Below, piece by piece: positions 9,601 to 21,462 of a stretch of 64,000 bases of DNA. A model generated the notes under the pieces. The model was given only the letters and a program-made list of their open reading frames with translations, was not told the origin of the DNA and ran no database searches. This DNA is from Solen grandis (taxonomy: Eukaryota; Mollusca; Bivalvia; Adapedonta; Solenidae): positions 37,278,998-37,342,997 of the forward strand of contig CM037787.1 in NCBI GenBank assembly GCA_021229015.1, in the 5' to 3' direction. Position 1 is the first letter of the stretch. Every line of letters starts with the position of its first letter. A program made the translations under genes and the position numbers.

Positions 9601-11690
9601 CTAGAACCGCAAAGCGGCATCTCGGTTTTCGCTTTTAACTTTACTAGTAAGAGTACTGGTTTCAACTGCAGACATAATTGATTGATATTAACTTTATTCG
9701 AACATTATTAACATATAAAAGTGAAATACGTTGTCAGAAAGTTTGGAAAAAGAAGATACTTAATACAAAACAATCGTGTACTAAATTACAAAGGGATATC
9801 TCCTGACCTTAATCGAATTTGATCGAGAGAGTGTGCTTAAAAATGAAAATATAAAGTTTGAAGATAAGAAATGAAGTGCGATTTTTTTTTCCTTCTTTTT
9901 TTAATATTCATGGGGGAAACCTCAATATGTAATAGGCTGATAACATGTGTTAACCTTCTTGCCCGAATTTAGAAAAAGAACGCTGTGGTTAAGTTTAAAA
10001 GTGATTGCTTCGAGAATGAACACGTAAGAAATCGCGATTTTGAACTAAAATTTATTTACGATTTTTCGATAAAGGACCAAACTTTGTACTGCTGCCAAAT
10101 GAAGTCCGATCTTCAAAATCTAAACACAACTACAAAGATCTCTTCACGAACTAATTTTTTGTTCATATACTCTCCACAAAATATTTTAGATTTGATCTAT
10201 TTTGAGCTGAAAAAATGGCAATTATCGTTATATAAACTTGACCAATGAAAATACTGTTTAATTTTTGATTTATGAGAATCTGTGTATCATAAAACTAAAC
10301 AACCATTGGAGAAAATGATGAAGCTTGAACAAAGACACACACACACACACACACTAAAAACTCATGTTTTTGAAATTGTAATTCATCCAATTAGTGAAGT
10401 TTGCCGCATGCTGTTGACAAACAATACATACGCTTAACTCGCTTACCCAAATATTCTCTGGATATATGTTTAGCAAATTAAATAATGCAAATATAATTCA
10501 TCTATCTTATCTAAAATAATATTGAACAGGTTTCTCATAGACCTTATCCTATTTGCACGTTTTAATAGGTTCGAACATTCAACCTCTTGTAGCGAAAATA
10601 GTTTCACTACCTGATACTTTGAAAACAATCATATTCTTTGGTGCTCTCAACAAGAAACAAAACGTTGAAAACCGCATTTGAATCAGACTTCAACATTTTT
10701 AGGTATCACCAAAAAAGTGATTTGAGTATAGAGCCCCCTGGCGGTAAAATGAGAATATTGATGAATATTTCTTCCATTGGGTACCTAGAAATGAACCAAA
10801 TAGCTCAATTAAGTATGCAATATGCATTGGTTGAATTATCTGATCTATTCTTAGATGTCCCAATTTTGATCTAACAAACTGATTTACGTTTTTTTCAATA
10901 AAGGATCAAACTTTGGAGTACCGTCCAAATGAAGTTGGATCTTCAAAAACTAAACACCACTGGAAAGATCTATTCACGAACTAAAACTTTTGTTAATATC
11001 CTCTCTATAAATTATTTTTTGATTAGAGCTATTTTGTGCCGATAAAAATAACAATAATCGGTATTATGACCTTGACCTTTGCATATTTTCATCGTTTTTT
11101 TCTATGATTTTATTTGTATTATAAAAATACATAAACAGTGAAATAATGATGAAGATTGAACAAAGAATAAAGTCAGGAGCTGTAAATAACCTTAAAAGTC
11201 ATGCTTTTAAAATGTTGATTTTTCGAAAATATTGGTTAAGTTTGACCGCGTACTGTGGACAAACCATGCATTTCTCGAATTCGCCACCCCATATATTTTG
11301 TGCGTATTTGTCTTGCAGATCATATGCAACTAACAAAATTCTCCTATATCATCTCTGAATAAAATGGGTAGGTTTTTCGTAGACCTACTTTATATCACAG
11401 TTTTTGCGAGATTCGAACATTCAACCTCCTGTAGCACGAAAGTTTTATATACGCAAGTTTTATTGGGCTATTTATAAGGAACATTATGCAAAAAACCGCA
11501 TTTGAATTAAATTTAAAACATTTTCATATAAAACGCCCCTGGTGGGAAAATCAAAACAAAAATTAAAATTTTCTCGACGTTATGATCATCTTCAAATACG
11601 TGGTTATTACTGATAAAAGTTTCATAGATGTGGCTTTTCTCACCTCGGAGCTATGCCGTTCACAAAAAAGGTTAGAAAAATAAAAAAAAA
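9601..11690 (-). mobile_element. 'D' element 2 (minus strand) with CTAG end
   Basis: CTAG at 9601-9604 followed by the small hairpin CCGCAAAGCGG (9607-9617) and GGTTTTCGC. Read on the minus strand this is a hairpin, then TTCTAG, then T. 9601-10,885 is repeated at 11,691-12,975. A (CA)n tract lies at about 10,327-10,353. The rest is the D core plus a unit shared with 20.85-21.46 kb (landmark GACAAACCATGCATTTC). No gene. Confidence 0.7.
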
Positions 11691-12975
11691 CTAGAACCGC
11701 AAAGCGGCATCTCGGTTTTCGCTTTTAACTTTACTATTAAGAGTACTGGTTTCAGCTGCAGACATAATTGATTAATATTAACTTTATTCGAACATTATTA
11801 ACATATAAAAGTGAAATACGTTGTCAGAAAGTTTGGAAAAAGAAGATACTTAATACAAAACAATCGTGTACTATATTACAAAGGGATATCTCCTGACCTT
11901 ATTTGATGATAACAGCCTTAATTGAATTTGATCGAGAGAGTGTGTTAAAAAATGAAATTATAAAGTTTGAAGATAAGAAATGAAGTGCGATATTTTTTTT
12001 CTTCTTTTTTTAATATTCATGGGGGAAAACTCAATATGTAATAGGCTGATAACATGTGTTAACCTTCTTGCCCGAATTTAGGAAAGAACACTGTGGTTAA
12101 GTTTAAAAGTGATTGCATAGAGAATGAACACGCAAGAAATCGCGATTTTGAACTAAAATTTATTTACGATTTTTCGATAAAGGACCAAACTTTGTACTGC
12201 TGCCAAATGAAGTCCGATCTTCAAAATCTAAACACAACTACAAAGATCTCTTCACGAACTAATTTTTTGTTCATATACTCTCCACAAAATATTTTAGATT
12301 TTGATCTTTTTTGAAGAAAATGGCAGTTATCGTTATATAAACTTGACCAATGAAAATACTGTTTAATTTTTGATTTATGAGAATCTGTGTATCATAAAAC
12401 TACACGACCAGTGGCGAAAATGATGAAGCTTGAACAAACACACACACACACACACACTAAAAACTCATGTTTTTGAAATTGTAATTCATCCAATTAGTGA
12501 AGTTTGCCGCATGCTGTTGACAAACAATACATACCATTAACTCGCTTACCCAAATATTCTCTGGATATATGTTTAGCAAATTAAATAATGCAAATATAAT
12601 TCATCTATCTTATCTAAAATAATATTGAACAGGTTTCTCATAGACCTTATCCTATTTGCACGTTTTAATAGGTTCGAACATTCAACCTCTTGTAGCGAAA
12701 ATAGTTTCACTACCTGATACTTTGAAAACAATCATATTTTATGGTGATCTCAACAAGAAACAAAACACTGAAAACCGCATTTGAATCAGACTTCAACTAA
12801 AAAGTGATTTGAGTATAGAGCCCCTAGCGGTAAAATGAGAATATTGATGAATATTTCTTCCATTGGGTACCTAGAAATGAACCAAATAGCTCAATTTAGT
12901 ATGCAATATGCATTGGTTGAATTATCTGATCTATTCTTAGATGTTCCAGTTTGATCTAACAAACTGATTTACGTT
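11691..12975 (-). mobile_element. 'D' element 3 (minus strand), near-identical tandem partner of element 2
   Basis: Begins with the same CTAG/CCGCAAAGCGG end at 11,691 and follows 9601-10,885 closely for about 1.3 kb at an offset near 2,090. Differences are a ~16-base insert near 11,905, a shorter (CA)n at about 12,437-12,457 and scattered substitutions. After about 12,975 it switches abruptly to a type C CRE unit. Confidence 0.75.
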
Positions 12976-13431
12976 GACGTCAGTTGTCAAATAATACAAA
13001 GAAGACCTCAGGACACATAGGCTATCCAATTTTCAAGCTTCTAACTCATCAGGAGCCTTTGTAACACGAAATTATATTTTTATGACCAAAGTTCGAATCT
13101 CGATTTTGACATAAAATCTCGAACTTTTGGAATTTTGAAAATTCAAGAAAGTATGCACATCTAATCCCAACTTACACCTTCTGTTAAAATATCAAGTCAA
13201 TCGGACCAATATTGACGGCTGCAGAGCGCGAACCAAATTTGGTAGCTTATTTGAACTGTGACCTCAAATAACGTCATACGAAGATGAAAATTAATGCATT
13301 CAAAAGGGCCAAAGTCACTCTGATTACTGTTATAATTTCATGCTGCTGGTTAATTGGCAACCTGTTTTAATTTGAACCTCAAAAGGTGGCCAAATTATAA
13401 ATCAGAAAAAAAAACATTAAAAAGAAAAAAT
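12976..13431 (-). repeat. 'type C' CRE-family unit, minus strand
   Basis: The reverse complement matches 42,925-43,200 and 40,025-40,150: TTTTGAGGTTCAAATTAAAA, CAGGTTGCC, a GCCAGCAGCATGAAATT-like segment and GGCCCTTTTGAATGCA. It contains degenerate TGACGTCA-type sites. It is fused directly to element D3 at the lower end. Confidence 0.7.
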
Positions 13432-13441
13432 ATAACAACAA

Positions 13442-13526
13442 AGGACTTTCTGCTTGAGGCAGAAAGCCCTAATAAGAAAAAACATAACAAACCCAATAGG
13501 ACTTTCTGCTTGAGGCAGAAAGCCCT
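13442..13526. repeat. hairpin minisatellite (two units)
   Basis: Two hairpins, AGGACTTTCTGC / GCAGAAAGCCCT, at 13,442-13,470 and 13,498-13,526 with loop TTGAG, spaced 56 bases. The intervening CCCAATAG is the reverse complement of the CTATTGGG at the related array 27,848-28,010, where the loop is CCTTTCG. The stem sequence equals the GCAGAAAGTCCT found just inside many of the CTAG termini. Confidence 0.8.
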
Positions 13527-13539
13527 AATAAAGTTTGGA

Positions 13540-14215
13540 AAGGGCCGTAATGACAAATACAATATGCTTATCGGTCCTGGTGTACACCATTGCATCCTAA
13601 AAGGCACTTCATTCTCTCAAATACGCATCGCAATTCACCTTTCAACACGGGCACTCTTTCCTGCGTAGAAACGTCCGGATCGTGGGTAACCAACCCAATA
13701 ACCGCCTTCTTTCCTTACTTCAAATTGCTAGATTTTCGTGTACAAGCCCTTATCCGGAAAACATGAATATCTGCCATGTTTCTTAACGGAATCACTTGAA
13801 ATTTTCAGGACTATTTGCACTTGTAGGCGTCGGCATTCGTACAAATTTCAACTTCATACATCAACTTGCCGATTTTATACGATTTTTTTAATAATTCTTG
13901 CTTAAATATGCATATCGTCATAATCACGTGACCAAGCAAGTATTCCTTGCAGTATACATCACTTCACTTTTAAGTTTGTTTATCCTGAAAAAATCATAAT
14001 TGACTCAATGTTCATGAAGCTACAGCGTTTCAATTTCGTTAAAAGTCCTCTTTTCGTTTTTCTGCCATAACTCAACCGTTTGAACCCCGATCTTCAATAA
14101 CTAAATATCACCTTAAAGGACTTTCAAAGCACTACAAACTTTACTCATAGTGTCTAGGTAGAATATATTTCGTTTTTGAGATACCGATGGCCAAATAAAA
14201 ACACCTTAAACTAAC
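13540..14215. repeat. module shared with 32.46-32.68 kb, then partial A2 core
   Basis: About 13,660-13,900 is the reverse complement of 32,460-32,680 and 35,900-36,118 (landmarks GATCGTGGGTAACCAACCC, TTGCTAGATTTTCGT and CTTATCCGGAAAA). About 14,050-14,210 is an A2-core fragment (minus). No gene supported. Confidence 0.65.
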
Positions 14216-14743
14216 ATATGACATATGTCATCCGTTCAAGACGCTGCAAGCTAATTTGTCCGTTACCTAAAGGCGCAAAATGGAGTAACTTTGTGTAATA
14301 CAATCGTCTCGATCGTATGTACAAGCGTTATTGGAATTTAACTCACGAGGCTACACGCGTCGACGATTCTATTGCATGGTAGCATTTACTTTTTTATTCC
14401 CGCGACTGTACACGAAAATAAAAAAAAAGAATTTTGATATGCAGAATTAATAGGTTTAAGTTTAATTGTTTATATTTTGAATACCTATAAAACTAGACTC
14501 AAATATGCTACAATGGAATTGTGGAGATTTTCGGGTCATTTATTTTGGTACCTAGAATACTAAACTTGGTCAAGTTATAGGAAAGCGATATCACAAAGTT
14601 CATGCATGAGAAGTCCATACAAAAAAATAAAAAATAAATAAAAGGTAGGGAATTTAATATATATTCTTTCTAACGGTATTAATCTTTATATTTTTCAATG
14701 TTAGCAGAAAGTCCTATCATTCGTATCAACGAATGAAATCTAG
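14216..14743 (+). mobile_element. mosaic element copy without insertions, with CTAG terminus
   Basis: Inverted homologue of 2.17-2.87 plus 5.56-5.63 kb, here uninterrupted. It ends with GCAGAAAGTCCTAT, the hairpin CATTCGTATCAACGAATG (14,718-14,735) and CTAG (14,740-14,743). It is the empty-site reference showing that the SINE at 2.37 kb and the block at 2.87-5.56 kb are later insertions. Confidence 0.75.
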
Positions 14744-16080
14744 TTATTCTTATTCTTCTTCTTATTATTCTTTTTTTCTTCCTTTGATGTTTGTGTTAAT
14801 TTCGAGGTGTTGCCATTGTCTCAGAACAATGAAAATTTTATGACATATATTTCAAACCATGATCTTTCCGATGCAATGATTTTCATATTCATATGACGTC
14901 ATATAACGTCAGATTTGACGTCAGGTGAAAAAGTTTGTACGCGGTCTACAGCCATTATTTCTGGACCGATTTTCATCAAATTTTCACAGAATGTGTATGT
15001 TAGGCTCTAGTTGTGCATCCCGATGTCCGTTTTTCCAAATTCGAAAAGGCAAATGTTTTATAGCGGATCCAAGATTCGAACCATTGACGTCAAATTTCAA
15101 ATGCGTATAAAATAAGAAAGCTGATATTTGGACTGAATATTAGTCTCTAGGTCATCTTTACATTCTGAAAAGATGAACGCCATATGATGTCATAATGCTA
15201 TTAAAACTTTCGTATTAAAACTTAACGGTTTTTAAGCCCTGTAGGCTTTTTTTTGTATGATTTACTTGAAATTTTGTCTGAAGATGCAGTATTAGATTCT
15301 ATGGAGCCATGTCACTTCCGTTTCCGGAAAATCCCAAAGGTCAAGGTCATATATCAATTATCGGGTTTTTCTTCGGCCTTAAATATCTCAAAACGGTAAA
15401 TATTCTATCGAGACACTATGCATATAATTTGTAGTGCTTGGAAAGACCTTTCAGGAGATATTTAGTTTTTGATGATCGGGGTTGAATCGGTTGAGTTATG
15501 GCGGAAAATTGAAAATTTGGTAACCCCAGTGTGTTTAACAGTTTATATCTTGAAAACCTTTGACTTTTGAAAATATGATGATGAATATTATTTGTAGAAC
15601 AATGTTTGGCCGTTCTTTTGATGCTTAAAGTTTAATGATTGGCCAAAGATTCATGGAGTAATGGGAAAAATCGAAATTCGTGCATATAGCTTTGGTGATT
15701 TGTTTTTCATTTTAAAGGAGGTTTGTATCGCAAAAAGTATTGAAAATGTAGAGAATTTTCAGACGATTATTTTGAATTTAAATTTTGGCAATTTAAAACT
15801 CTTCGAAATAAGGGCACACATTAAGCAAGTGAGATGTAGAGAATTTCAAGTCGATTACTTTGGTACTTAGAGTTTTAAAATTGATTTAAGTATAAGGAAG
15901 TTACATCAAAATTACAAATTTAAACCCAATTGTAGAATTTTCGAAAAATATCCTACTTTCGCTTTCACCTTAATTGAAGCATTTTCGGAAAATATAAGTT
16001 TACAGATATGTATTAGTCATATAAATTGCAAAATAAACTTTTTACTTATATCATATATATGATATTAATAGCTAAACAAG
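14744..16080 (+). mobile_element. 'A2' element core, plus strand
   Basis: Starts at once after the CTAG with TTATTCTTATTCTTCTTC. It has the CRE-type sites near 14,894, AAGATTCGAACCATTGACG, then the TTTCCGGAAAATCCC block and a tail continuing past 15,545 that matches 43,640-43,900. Inverted partner at 6.23-7.06 kb. Frames at 14.9-15.9 kb are repeat-derived. Confidence 0.75.
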
Positions 16081-16440
16081 TGATGACAATAATTGAATGG
16101 TGTTTCAATTCTATTCTTTATCAATATAGTAAGGTACATTACAGTACACAGGGTAACCCAAAGATGTAAACAAAATGGTCGCCCTCATATAAAGGGAGTT
16201 TGCAGATTAAAACTTTTAAAAATACAATGTTCTACCAATAATCAAACGGATTTACTCGGCATAAACCTTAATTATAACTTGTAAAAGTGAATCAAGCTGG
16301 AAATGACATCTAAACCACACTGAATATCTAAATACAGACATTACACAAATGGATTACGTTCACATCGAGACCGATTGCAAATGGACGGTTCCGAGGCGAG
16401 AATTTTAAACCAATCAGATAACCGCTAAATATTAAGTGCG
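16081..16440. other. unrecognised sequence upstream of THAP relic
   Basis: AT-rich, no repeat family recognised within the window. It could hold the promoter of the THAP relic but no specific element is evident. Confidence 0.4.
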
Positions 16441-16539
16441 TTCTACTTGTTGCTATCCACCATCTTGTGCTCACAAGCTACTACGCAGCAACCAAACGTC
16501 AAAGATCTAGATTCTCTAAATTTTACGATTGGTATGGAG

Positions 16540-17197
16540 TTATGCGAGGGCTATGTGCAACAGATACCCAGATCCCATGAAAGCATTAAATCTTTGATAT
16601 TCCCGAACCCAAAGCAAAAATATAAAAGTATCTGCGATGGATAAAAGCATTCCGAGAGGAAAATGGCAAGACACAACCAGTGTACTTTTGAGGTTATTCT
16701 GCTCGGAGGTGAGTTTTTTAGCAATCAACCGAAACAAAAATTAATTGCTGCCTTTAACACTCACGAGAGAGTATGGCAATATGCAGAGATGGATAGATGA
16801 ACGAAAAAATATTTCTTTTAAATGTAATGTTCGTTTAAATTATGAATGTAATGTTCGTTAAATTTTCTAACCATTCGGTCTATTTCCAAATGAAATGAAT
16901 GACATTCCACTTTATCATAAGTATCGCATGTGTTCTTACACTGACTGTCGTTTATTGTAGTATCAGATAAGTACAACAAAATAATTAGTAGATCAAATAT
17001 ATATTATATATTTTAATAATATAATTGTACATATAAGTATATTATACTGAAAGTCACATGCAATTTTCAGCACTTTGTTGGAGAGAAGTGTCCTACAGAT
17101 CTTTTCCCAGACCCCATTCCAACTGATGGAAAAAAGTGGACACTTTCCATCACCTGAATGTGCAGTTTATACTGGATCAGATCAATGGCAAGACAGA
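16540..17197 (+). pseudogene. THAP zinc-finger domain exons, decayed
   Basis: THAP domains are C2CH zinc-coordinating DNA-binding modules found in host factors and in THAP-transposases. The reading frame around 16,600-16,629 gives FPNPKQKYKS, like the THAP FPxDPxxRKxW stretch. After a frame change, SIPRGKWQ... leads to LFCSE (16,694-16,708), ending at a GT donor at 16,709. An acceptor (TTTTCAG) ends at 17,070 and the next exon reads HFVGEKCPTDLFPDPIPTD in phase. Together this gives the diagnostic CSEHF motif across the splice junction. An A6 run near 17,130 then shifts the frame to a stop; a donor GTAAGC follows at 17,198. Upstream cysteines are not clear. The frame breaks make it a likely pseudogene; homopolymer sequencing errors are the alternative. 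Confidence 0.62.
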
Positions 17198-17400
17198 GTA
17201 AGCTTCTGACTTTATTCTTTATTCTTACATTTTCTTCCTATATAGCAAATCAATATACCAAGTTTGAGTTATAATGATGAGAGAGAGAAAGAGAGAAGAG
17301 AGGGGGGGGAGAGAGAAGTACTGAGGTTACATATCAATAGATTTTTTTCTAATTAATCATGAACCATTCCTGTGTTATGCACCAAAATTAAAAATTTTAA
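17198..17400. repeat. GA-rich microsatellite in the intron
   Basis: Purine-only run of GAGA and G8 at about 17,279-17,320, followed by AT-rich sequence. It lies inside the presumed intron of the THAP relic. Confidence 0.8.
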
Positions 17401-17723
17401 AAAAATAATAAGAACCAAGCGGATCTTGGTTTTCGCTTTTAACTTGACTAGTAAGAGTACTGGTTTCAACTGCAGACATAATTGATTGATATTAACTTTA
17501 TTCGAATATTATGAACATATAAAAGTCAAATAGAACGTTTAAAAAAAGAAGATGCTTAATACAAAACAATCGTGTATTATATTACAAAGGGATATCTCCT
17601 GACGTTATTTGATGATAACAGCCTTAATCGAATTTGATCGAGAGAGTGTGGTAAAAAAAAAAATGAAAATATAAAGTTTGAAGATAAGAAATGAAGTGCG
17701 ATATTTTTTTTTTCTTATTTTTT
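17401..17723 (-). mobile_element. 'D' element fragment, left part (interrupted)
   Basis: Matches 9,605-9,895 and 11,695-12,010 (GGTTTTCGCTTTTAAC, GTAAGAGTACTGGTTTCAAC). The terminal CTAG is replaced by a CTTA-like sequence on the minus strand. Homology breaks in a T-run at 17,723 and resumes at 19,478, so the D element was split by the element between. Confidence 0.75.
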
Positions 17724-19477
17724 AGCTCACCTGAGCACTTGTGCTCGGGTGAGCTTTTGTGATCGCCTTTTGTCCGTCGTGCGTCGTGCGTCGTGCGTCG
17801 TCCGTCGTCAACAATTGCTTGTGAACACTCTAGAGGCCACAGTTTTGGCCCAATCTTCATAAAACTTGGTCAGGATGTTTGTCTACATGATATCTCGGAT
17901 GAGTTCGAAATTGGGTCATGTGGGGTCAAAAACTAGGTCACTAGGTCAAATCTTAGAAAAACCTTGTGAACACTCTAGAGGCCACAAATTTGGCCCAATC
18001 TTCATCAAACTTAATCAGGATGTTTGTCTACATGATATCTCGGATGAGTTCGAAATTGGGTCATGTGGGGTCAAAAAGTAGGTCACTAGGTCAAATCCTT
18101 GAAAAACCTTGTGAACACTCTAGAGGCCACATTTGCCCAATCTTCATAAATTTCAGGATTTTGTCTACATGATATCTCGGATGAGTTCGATATTGGGTCA
18201 TGTGGGGTCAAAAACTAGGTCACCAGGTCAAATCTTAGAAAAACCTTGTGAACACTCTACAGGCCACAAATTTGGCCCAATCTTCATGAAACTTAGTCAG
18301 GATGTTTGTCTACATAATATCTCGGATGAGTTCGAAATTGGGTCATGTGGGATCAAAAACTAGGTCACCAGGTCAAATCTTAGAAAAACCTTGTGAACAC
18401 TCTAGAGGCCACAGTTTTAGCCAAATCTTCATGAAATTTGGTCAGGATATTTGTCTACATGATATCTCGGATGAGTTCGATATTGGGTCATGTGGGGTCA
18501 AAAACTAGGTCACCAGGTCAAATCTTAGAAAAACCTTGTGAACACTCTACAGGCCACAAATTTGGCCCAATCTTCATGAAATTGTCGGATTTTGTCTACA
18601 TAATATCTCGATGAGTTCGAAATTGGGTCATGTGGGGTCAAAAACTAGGTCACCAGGTCAAATCTTAGAAAAACCTTGTGAACACTCTAAGGCCACATTT
18701 TGGCCCAATCCTCATGAAACTTGGTCAGGATGTTTGTCTACATGATATCTCGGATGAGTTCGAAATTGGGTCATGTGGGGTCAAAAACTAGGTCACCAGG
18801 TCAAATCTTAGAAAAACCTTGTGAACACTATACAGGCCACAGTTATGGCCCAATGTTCAGAAACTTGGTCAGGATGTTTGTCTACATGATATCTCGGATG
18901 AGTTCGAAATTGGGTCATGTGGGGTCAAAAACTAGGTCACTAGGTCAAATCTTAGAAAAACCTTGTGAACACTCTAGATGCCACAAATTTGGCCCAATCT
19001 TCATTAAACTTAATCAGGATGTTTGTCTACATGATATCTCGGATGAGTTCGAAATTGGGTCATGTGGGATCAAAAACTAGGTCACCAGGGAAAATCTAAG
19101 AAAAACCTTGTGAACTCTCTAGAGGCCACAGTTTTAGCCCAATCTTCAATAGATTTGGTCAGGATGTTTGTCTAATTGATATATTGGATGAGTTTGAAAA
19201 TGAGTCACATGAGGTCAAAAACTAGGTCACCAGGTCAAATCTAAGAAAAATCTTGTGAACACTCTAGAGGCCTACATTTTTGTCCCAGTCTTCATTAAAC
19301 TTAATATGAATGATGACTGCATGAATTCCCAATTGAGTGCAAATTCAGGTAGGATCAATATGTAGGTCACTTAGTCAAATGTTAGAAAAACACTTTTAGA
19401 TGCCAGATTTTTTGTCATTATGCCTAACACAGCCATCTTACTCAGGTGAGCGACACAGGGCCATCTTGGCCCTCTTG
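17724..19477 (+). mobile_element. non-autonomous tandem-core element (Helentron/HINE-like)
   Basis: It opens with the hairpin CTCACCTGAGCAC / GTGCTCGGGTGAG (17,726-17,753, one G-T pair) and a GTCGTGCGTCGTGCGTC microsatellite. It closes with the hairpin AGGGCC-ATCTT-GGCCCT (19,457-19,473) plus CTTG. Subterminal inverted repeats are exact: GCTCACCTGAG (17,725-17,735) and CTCAGGTGAGC (19,441-19,451). Insertion falls within a T-run with no obvious duplication, judged against the uninterrupted D copies near 9,900 and 12,005. Subterminal inverted repeats, a 3' stem-loop and insertion between T residues are hallmarks of Helentron-associated elements. No coding sequence. I associate this repeat with bivalve genomes. 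Confidence 0.75.
17821..19400. repeat. 11-unit tandem array, ~145-bp period
   Basis: The phrase GTGAACACTC or a close variant recurs at 17,821, 17,966, 18,111, 18,248, 18,393, 18,538, 18,678, 18,821, 18,965, 19,110 and 19,255, so spacing is 137-145 bases. Because 145 is not a multiple of three, each unit moves the frame and yields a series of similar short peptides (VYMISRMSSKLGHVGSK and so on). These are not genes. Outer units at the 3' side are the most diverged. Confidence 0.9.
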
Positions 19478-21460
19478 TTTTAATATTCATGGGGGAAAAA
19501 CTCAATATATAATAGGCTGATAACATTTGTTAAACTTCTTGCCCGAATTAAGGAAAGAAAACTGTGGTTAAGTTTAAAAGTGATTGCTTAGAGATTGAAC
19601 ACGCAAGAAATTTGGATCTATTTTGAGCTGAAGAAAATGGCAATTATCGTTATATAACCTTGACCAATGAAAATACTGTTTAATTTTTGATTTATGAGAA
19701 TCTGTGTATCATAAAACTATACAACCAGTGGAGAAAATGATGAAGCTTGAACAAAGAGACAAAAAAAGACACACACTAAAAACTTATGTTTTTGAAACTG
19801 TAATTCATCCAATTAGTGACGTTTGCCGCATGCTGTTGACAAACAATACATACCCTTAACTCGCTTACCCAAATATTCTCTGTATATATGTTTAGCAAAT
19901 TAAATAATGCAAATATAATTCAGGTAACATACTGATTTACGATTTTTCAATAAAGGATCAAAATTTGGACTGTTGTAAATTGATCAAATTAAGTCCGATA
20001 TTCAAAAACTAAACATCATTAGAACGATCTCTTCACGAACTAAAGCTTTTGTTCATATACTTTCTATAAAATATTTTTAGATTTGAAGCTATTTTGTGCC
20101 GATAAAAATAACAATAATCGGTATTATGACCTTGACCTTTACCTATTTTCATCGTTATTTACTATGAGTTTATTTTTATTATTTAAATGCATAAACAGTG
20201 AGAAAAATGATGAAGATTGAACAAAAAAAAAGTCAGGAGCTGCAAAAAAGAGGAAACATACTGATTTACAATTGTTTGATAAAAGGATCAAATTTTGGAC
20301 TGTGGTCATTTGATCAAATGAAGTCCGATCTTCAAAAACTAAACACCAATGGAAAGATCTCTTCACAAACTAAAACTTTTGTTCATATACTTTTTTTAAA
20401 ATATTTTTAGATTTGGAGCTATTTTGTGCCAATAAAAGTAAATATAATTGGTATATGACCTTGACCTTTGCAAATAATGCTTGATTTTTTTTCTATGATC
20501 TTATTTGTTTTATAAAAATGCATAAACAGTGAAAAAATGACGAAGATTGAACAAAAAATAAAGTCAGGAGCAGCAAAAAAGAGGAAACATATGGATATAC
20601 AATTGTTTGATAAGAGGATCAAACTTTGGACTGTGGTCATTTGATCAAATGAAGTCCGATCTTCAAAAACTAAACACCAATGGAAAGACCTCTTCACAGA
20701 CTAAAACTTTTGTTCATATACTTTCTATAAAATATTTTTAGATTTGGAGCTATTTTATGCCGATAAAAAAAAATGGTATATGACCTTGACCTTTGCATAT
20801 CTTCGCTGTTTTTTTTTTTCTATGATTTTATTAAAATGCATAAACAGTGAAATAATGATGAAGATTGAACAAAAAATAAATTCAGGAGCTGCAAATAACC
20901 TTAAAAGTCATGCTTTTAAAATGTTGATTTTTCGAAAATATTGGTTAAGTTTGACCGCGTACTGTGGACAAACCATGCATTTCCCGAATTCGCCACCCCA
21001 TATATTTTGTGCGTATATGTCTTGCAGATCATATGCAACAAACAAAATTCTCCTATATCATCTCTGAATAAAATGGGTAGGTTTTTCGTAGACCTACCCT
21101 TATATCACAGTTTTTGCGAGATTCGAACATTCAACCTCCTGTAGCACGAAAGTTTTATATACGCAAATTTTTGGAACCTATCATATTTTATTGGGCTATT
21201 TACAAGGAACATTATGCCAAAACCGCATTTGAATCGGACCTCAAATAATTGAGATATTGCTTATTAAACATTTTCATATAAAACGCCCCCTGGCGGGAAA
21301 ATCAAAACAAAAATGAAAATTTTCTCGACGTTAGGATCATCTTCAAGTACGTGGTTATTACTGATAAAAGTTTCATAGATGTTGCTTTTCTCACCTCGGA
21401 GCTATGCCGTTCACAAAAAAGGGTTAGAAAAATAAAAAAAAAAGAAACAGAAGAAGAACA
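19478..21460 (-). mobile_element. 'D' element, right part, with 3 tandem ~325-bp sub-units
   Basis: Resumes with TTAATATTCATGGGGG. Sub-units around 19,940-20,240, 20,255-20,575 and 20,580-20,875 share CAAACTTTGGACTG-like, AAGTCCGATCTTCAAAAACT and TATGACCTTGACCTTTGC stretches. 20,860-21,440 matches 11,145-11,680. Peptides read on either strand are repeat by-products. The whole unit sits in the putative intron of the THAP/Tnp4 relic. Confidence 0.75.
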
Positions 21461-21462
21461 AT

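Noticed and set aside
17866..19080. Series of similar peptides containing VYMISRMSSKLGHVGSK, resembling a repeat protein
   Set aside because: They come from a 145-bp DNA tandem repeat whose period is not a multiple of three, so successive copies fall in different frames. Not a protein gene.
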